64,000 bases of DNA from Sindora glabra (taxonomy: Eukaryota; Streptophyta; Magnoliopsida; Fabales; Fabaceae), in contig CM035235.1 in assembly GCA_020226215.1 (NCBI GenBank), positions 5,407,151 to 5,471,150 of the forward strand, read 5' to 3'. The notes under the pieces are model-generated. The model did not search any database. It worked only from the letters and a program-made list of their open reading frames with translations, and was not told the DNA's origin. Of the stretch, positions 60,371 to 64,000 are shown one piece after another (position 1 is the stretch's first letter; every line of letters begins with the position of its first letter). Both the position numbers and the translations under genes were made by a program.

Positions 60371-62521
60371 ATAAAAAATAAGAAAAGTTAATCATATTAT
60401 CAAATTTTATATTAATAAATCAGAATTTAAATGTAAAGTTAAATTGATTTTTATTTTTTAACTCATCACGATCCTAAACAATCAATTCCTTTCAAATATA
60501 CCAGTATGTGAATTGCTGCAATAGAACCTATTTTCATTTAAAGTTAAAGGCAACTTAGAGCCCGGTTGTTTTCAATTCGATGCAAATTCCATGCCAGTCA
60601 AGTTTCATAGATGACAGCTTAGAAGGACTTGGTGCGAATTTTCAATGCTTTTCAATGAACCTTTAATTTGTAGACCATCCTTTAATTTCGCGTTGATGAA
60701 AAAGCGTCCCTTATGACACTATATGCCTTATTATTGCTATCTCCGGCTGATTTTCTGTTCTAAGCTCGTGATCAATAACCTCTTATCGAGGAATGATAAT
60801 TCATAAGATTCGTATTGCATCAAAGAATATTAACAATTTAAACAAGTTCAACCAAAATTTGATTGGAATAACAGTCGTGTTGTATTGGACTAACCTGTTT
60901 ATTAAATATATCAAGATAAATTAATCTATTTAATTTGGTTAATATTTTTTATTAATAAAATTATATTATAAAATTATTTATTAAATTTAATTGTTTATTA
61001 TTTTTTTATAAAAAATATTTTTAATCATTAATTAAAATACTTTTTAAATTATTATTATTTTTTTATAAAACATGAATGTTATATTTTTTTTCTATAACTA
61101 TTTATAATTAATTATTAATTATTTTCAAAATTTTAATATAAAATTTTAAACAAATCAATCCATTTATTATCCAAATTTGTACAAATTCATACAATTCAAA
61201 TCAGTCAAATGATTTCATATTCAAACCGAATTATGATAACATGTCAAAAATTGTCGTCCTCTATCTTTGTCCAACATCAATCTAACTCTTGTAGGGCTTG
61301 CAAGGTTACAATAAAATGTCTTCAAATAAACATCCTGAAAATTGCATGGAGTAGAACGGGGTATTAGAATGGGCAGTGTAGTTTGACAAACACCTAATGT
61401 TGGTTAGATTGGATTACCATGTAATAAGATGGATCCTTTAGAATTCTGGAAATAGAAAGGCTGCCCTTGAAATTTTATAACTTTTTACCCTGATTATTAT
61501 GTTTTTCATATTTAATATCAAATAAATAGAATATTTTTATTATTTTAAAATTAAAAAAGAAAATAAATAAATAACATTATTTCTAAAAATAATGCTTTTC
61601 ATCAAAATAAAATACCCCTTAACCATCGGAGTGCCTTAAACATTCTTCCTCCATGTGTTCTCGTGTTACAAGTGACTCTCATCTTTACCCCAAATGGAGC
61701 ATTAATCATAAGTGATTGAAAATAAGCTCAAATTGAACATAAAACAAGGAGAGAGAGAGAGAGAGAGAGAATAAAGTAGACTAGAAATATGGAGCCATAA
61801 AAAATCCTAATAAATTTTTTTTATATATTTTCAATGTAATATGATTTGGATATATAAACAAAATGAGTGTGTTTTTAAACAGTATGAGTGACTAATCGAT
61901 TAGATACACGTACAAAAGTTGAATTTAGAATGTAATAAAAAATAGAGTCTTGAGACAGTATTAAATGAACCAAAAATTCCTGACAAATTGTTACAAATGC
62001 TTTGACAAATACTAAAATAATTGTATATGCACGTACTTTTACAATTGCTGATAAAATATTTTCTTAGTTTATTGTTAAAACTTGAAAATTAAAAATAAAC
62101 TTTATGATAATGATAAAATTGTAGTTTTTATACACTTTTATGATAATTTAAAAAACATTTTTGAGTACATAGAACGATAATATATATCTGTTTGAGTTAT
62201 CCTCCTATACCTACTAAAAAATTTGTGTCGGTATAATCTAGTAATTTTTTATTAAAAAATTCATATTAATTTGAATTTTGCATTGTCTTTTAGTTACTTT
62301 TTTCTTTCAAAACAGTTAAAGTTGAGATCATAGATTTAAATTGCAATGTTTGTGGTCGCAATAGTATAGTTGGGCGTGTAAAATAAATTTTGTGAACTAA
62401 TACATTTTAATATATATTTGAATTAAATATAAATTAAATGTCATTAATATAATAATAATGCCTATACTTTGTGTTATATTAAAATTCTAAAGTGTGTGCA
62501 TATACCTTATTTTAAATTAAT
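60371..62521. other. Intergenic stretch with repeat fragments
   Basis: No gene is supported. 60540-60830 is of balanced composition and may be single-copy. 60875-61260 (from GTCGTGTTGTATTGGAC to CATGTCAAAAATTGTCG) has the word order of a decayed hAT-like plant repeat, recalled from memory. A (GA)11 microsatellite lies at 61749-61770. 61860-62500 is A/T-rich. Confidence 0.4.
61749..61770 (+). repeat. (GA)11 microsatellite
   Basis: Eleven uninterrupted GA units. Confidence 0.95.
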
Positions 62522-62821
62522 TGTGATGGGCTAATTAATCCTAGTTGGGTTAGGGTTAGGATCCCTACCCATCTCCTTACAGGTGAGCTGCAATTTCCCA
62601 TCACATTGTAGTTTTGTAATTCCCAATATTCTCTCTGAGACTCACCTGAGGAAGAGTGGGCAGTGATCCAACCTATCTTACAATTAAACATCATAGATGC
62701 AGCAGAAGGGTCAGGTAATTCAAAAATTCTTTATTTTATTTGTGCAATTATTGTACTCCTCTTTATGGATTTGTGGTTATATAAATATTAAATTATTTTC
62801 TGAATCCTAAAATTTTTAACA
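62522..62821 (+). repeat. 5' LTR of a copia-like element, 300 bases
   Basis: It starts TGTGATGGGC and ends TTTTTAACA, with TG...CA borders, and is followed two bases later by a nearly intact initiator tRNA-Met primer binding site. The second LTR is outside the window, so the left border is inferred. The short open frame at 62512-62694 on the other strand is not a gene. Confidence 0.65.
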
Positions 62822-62823
62822 AT

Positions 62824-62838
62824 TGGTATTAGAGCCAG
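62824..62838 (+). other. Primer binding site, initiator tRNA-Met type
   Basis: TGGTATTAGAGCCAG differs from the classical plant PBS (TGGTATCAGAGCCAG) by a single C-to-T change. It marks where minus-strand synthesis is primed and fixes the element's orientation as +. Confidence 0.85.
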
Positions 62839-64000
62839 AAAATCTATATTGATGAGTCAAATTACACAAATTGCATTTTGTTATTTTATATTTTACCCAG
62901 TATAAATTCTTTGTATGTTTCTAGCCATAATATACCAAAATAAAATTATGGCAATATTATTTTTGAATTTATTTTTTATTATTTATTTTAATTAGTACGC
63001 TATTGATTTGAATTGAGATTAAAATTTTACAATTTTCAGATCTGTTTTCGGTAACATCCAGAACTGTTGAATTTTTGAAAATTGTTGAATATTTCCATTG
63101 AAATTTGGGAAATTGGAACCACAGAAAATTAGAAACATATTAATGAATAAAAGCCCTCAAATTGATCTGAATCATAAGCTTTAAATAGATCCTGATGTTG
63201 AAAGAAGAAGAAACTGCAAAATTTTTGGTAGAAAATTAAATAAGTGATATACGAATAATTTTTTGAAATTTATTATTGCATAATGTTGTAAATCACATTA
63301 GAAATTAAAACCCATTTAATTTTTGGCATTAAAAACCTAAAATTATGTTAAGGTTGAACTGAAAATTTTCTTTTCCCGAAAAACATGAGAAAACTCAAGA
63401 AAGAATCTGAAAATTCAGGCTGAAGAAGGAGGTGAATTAGCGCCTGGCAAAGCCCAGTCACGCGATTGGCGAGTGTAATCCATGCGCGCAATTGACACGT
63501 GTGGCATGTGTAACTCACGCGCGGTATGGCATGTGTGGCGCATGACATTCACGCATGGTTTTAGCTGTGTATGGCGCGTGCACATACAATCACGCATGAA
63601 CAAAAGGTCAATCTTGCTGTCTGACCAAGCTTTCCCCACGCGCGACGGTGGTGCATGCATGCCACGTGCCATCTTACAAGGCGTTTTTTGAAATTTTGAG
63701 TATACAGTTCTGATCATCTTTCCAAACTGATTTTTTTTTATAAATTTTTTATAATTTTTTAGGAATAAAATTTTTTTTCCATTAATTTTGTCTTATTTTT
63801 TTTAGTATTAAATCAGTTAAATTTTGGCCTAAATTTTTTACTATGATATCTCTGTATAATTGTGTACAACATAAAATTTTTCTAGATCATTTACATACTA
63901 TATGCATATTTTTCTTAATTTTGTAATTAATATGCAGTTAAATATTTAATTTATACAAAGATTATAATTGCTCATGTTTTGCCTTTAAATTTTGTGTAAT
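62839..64000 (+). mobile_element. Leader/internal start of the copia-like element, runs off the window
   Basis: More than 1.1 kb follows the PBS without a gag frame, long for a copia leader. The element may be a non-coding derivative, or gag begins outside. A CpG-rich island lies at 63441-63690. The remainder is A/T-rich. Short frames on both strands across the island are compositional. Confidence 0.5.
63441..63690. repeat. CpG-rich island with CACGCG / GTGTGGC repeats
   Basis: Against a very A/T-rich background this stretch holds many CG dinucleotides and variants of one word: CACGCGATTGG, CATGCGCGCAATTG, CACGTGTGGCATG, CACGCGCGGTATGGC, CATGTGTGGCGCATG, GTATGGCGCGTGCAC, CACGCGCGAC, and TGCCACGTGCC with a G-box core (63664-63669). 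It looks like a short degenerate tandem array. Confidence 0.7.

Noticed and set aside
63415..63717. Frames of 66-100 codons on both strands in the GC-rich island
   Set aside because: GC-rich repeats lack stop codons by composition. The Cys/His/Thr-rich translations reflect the CACGCG and GTGTGG words.

Overview
This looks like a piece of nuclear chromosome from a flowering plant, probably a eudicot. It is very A/T-rich. It carries one spliced gene with GT-AG introns, plant LTR retrotransposons primed by tRNA, a tRNA-derived SINE, and DNA transposons of the hAT, PIF/Harbinger and CACTA types. The species cannot be told from the sequence. Nothing suggests a bacterium or an organelle.

There is a single convincing protein-coding gene, at about 6454-9175 on the + strand. 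It has a 5'-leader intron, a first coding exon with only 12 coding bases, two further coding exons and a 207-residue product of unknown function. From memory it resembles the Arabidopsis At3g17950/At1g48780-type proteins. Its 3' flank carries a diverged copy of part of its own last intron.

The rest is layered transposon debris. 1-6450: A/T-rich DNA with small foldbacks and a TA microsatellite. 9525-11075: a large foldback element. 14798-22595: a complete but non-coding LTR element (LTRs, PBS, PPT, near-perfect TSD) whose interior is built partly of about 0.95 kb tandem repeats. 25223-27195: a CACTA-like element full of short repeated motifs. 28142-31297: a rotted, truncated Ty3/gypsy element with recognisable gag, protease-linker and reverse transcriptase. 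31385-32938: two adjacent foldback MITEs. 35287-42592: CACTA termini, an old copia-like LTR and minisatellites. 45490-45980: a long hairpin. 48140-50250: LTR-like debris cut by a hAT MITE. 50825-55654: a 4.8 kb solo LTR containing a SINE. 56214-57749: a PIF/Harbinger element whose interior is an almost pure A/T minisatellite. 59490-60370: three adjacent foldbacks. 62522 to the window end: the 5' LTR, PBS and leader of a copia-like element that continues outside.

The parts do not work together as a pathway. The gene is an isolated host gene, and the elements record successive insertions, excision of LTR internal regions, and C-to-T decay expected of methylated DNA. I found no novel defence or metabolic system. 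The points most worth a second look are the non-coding LTR element with large internal tandem repeats, the long hairpin, the A/T minisatellite inside the PIF element, and the CpG-rich island in the copia leader. All similarity statements are by eye.
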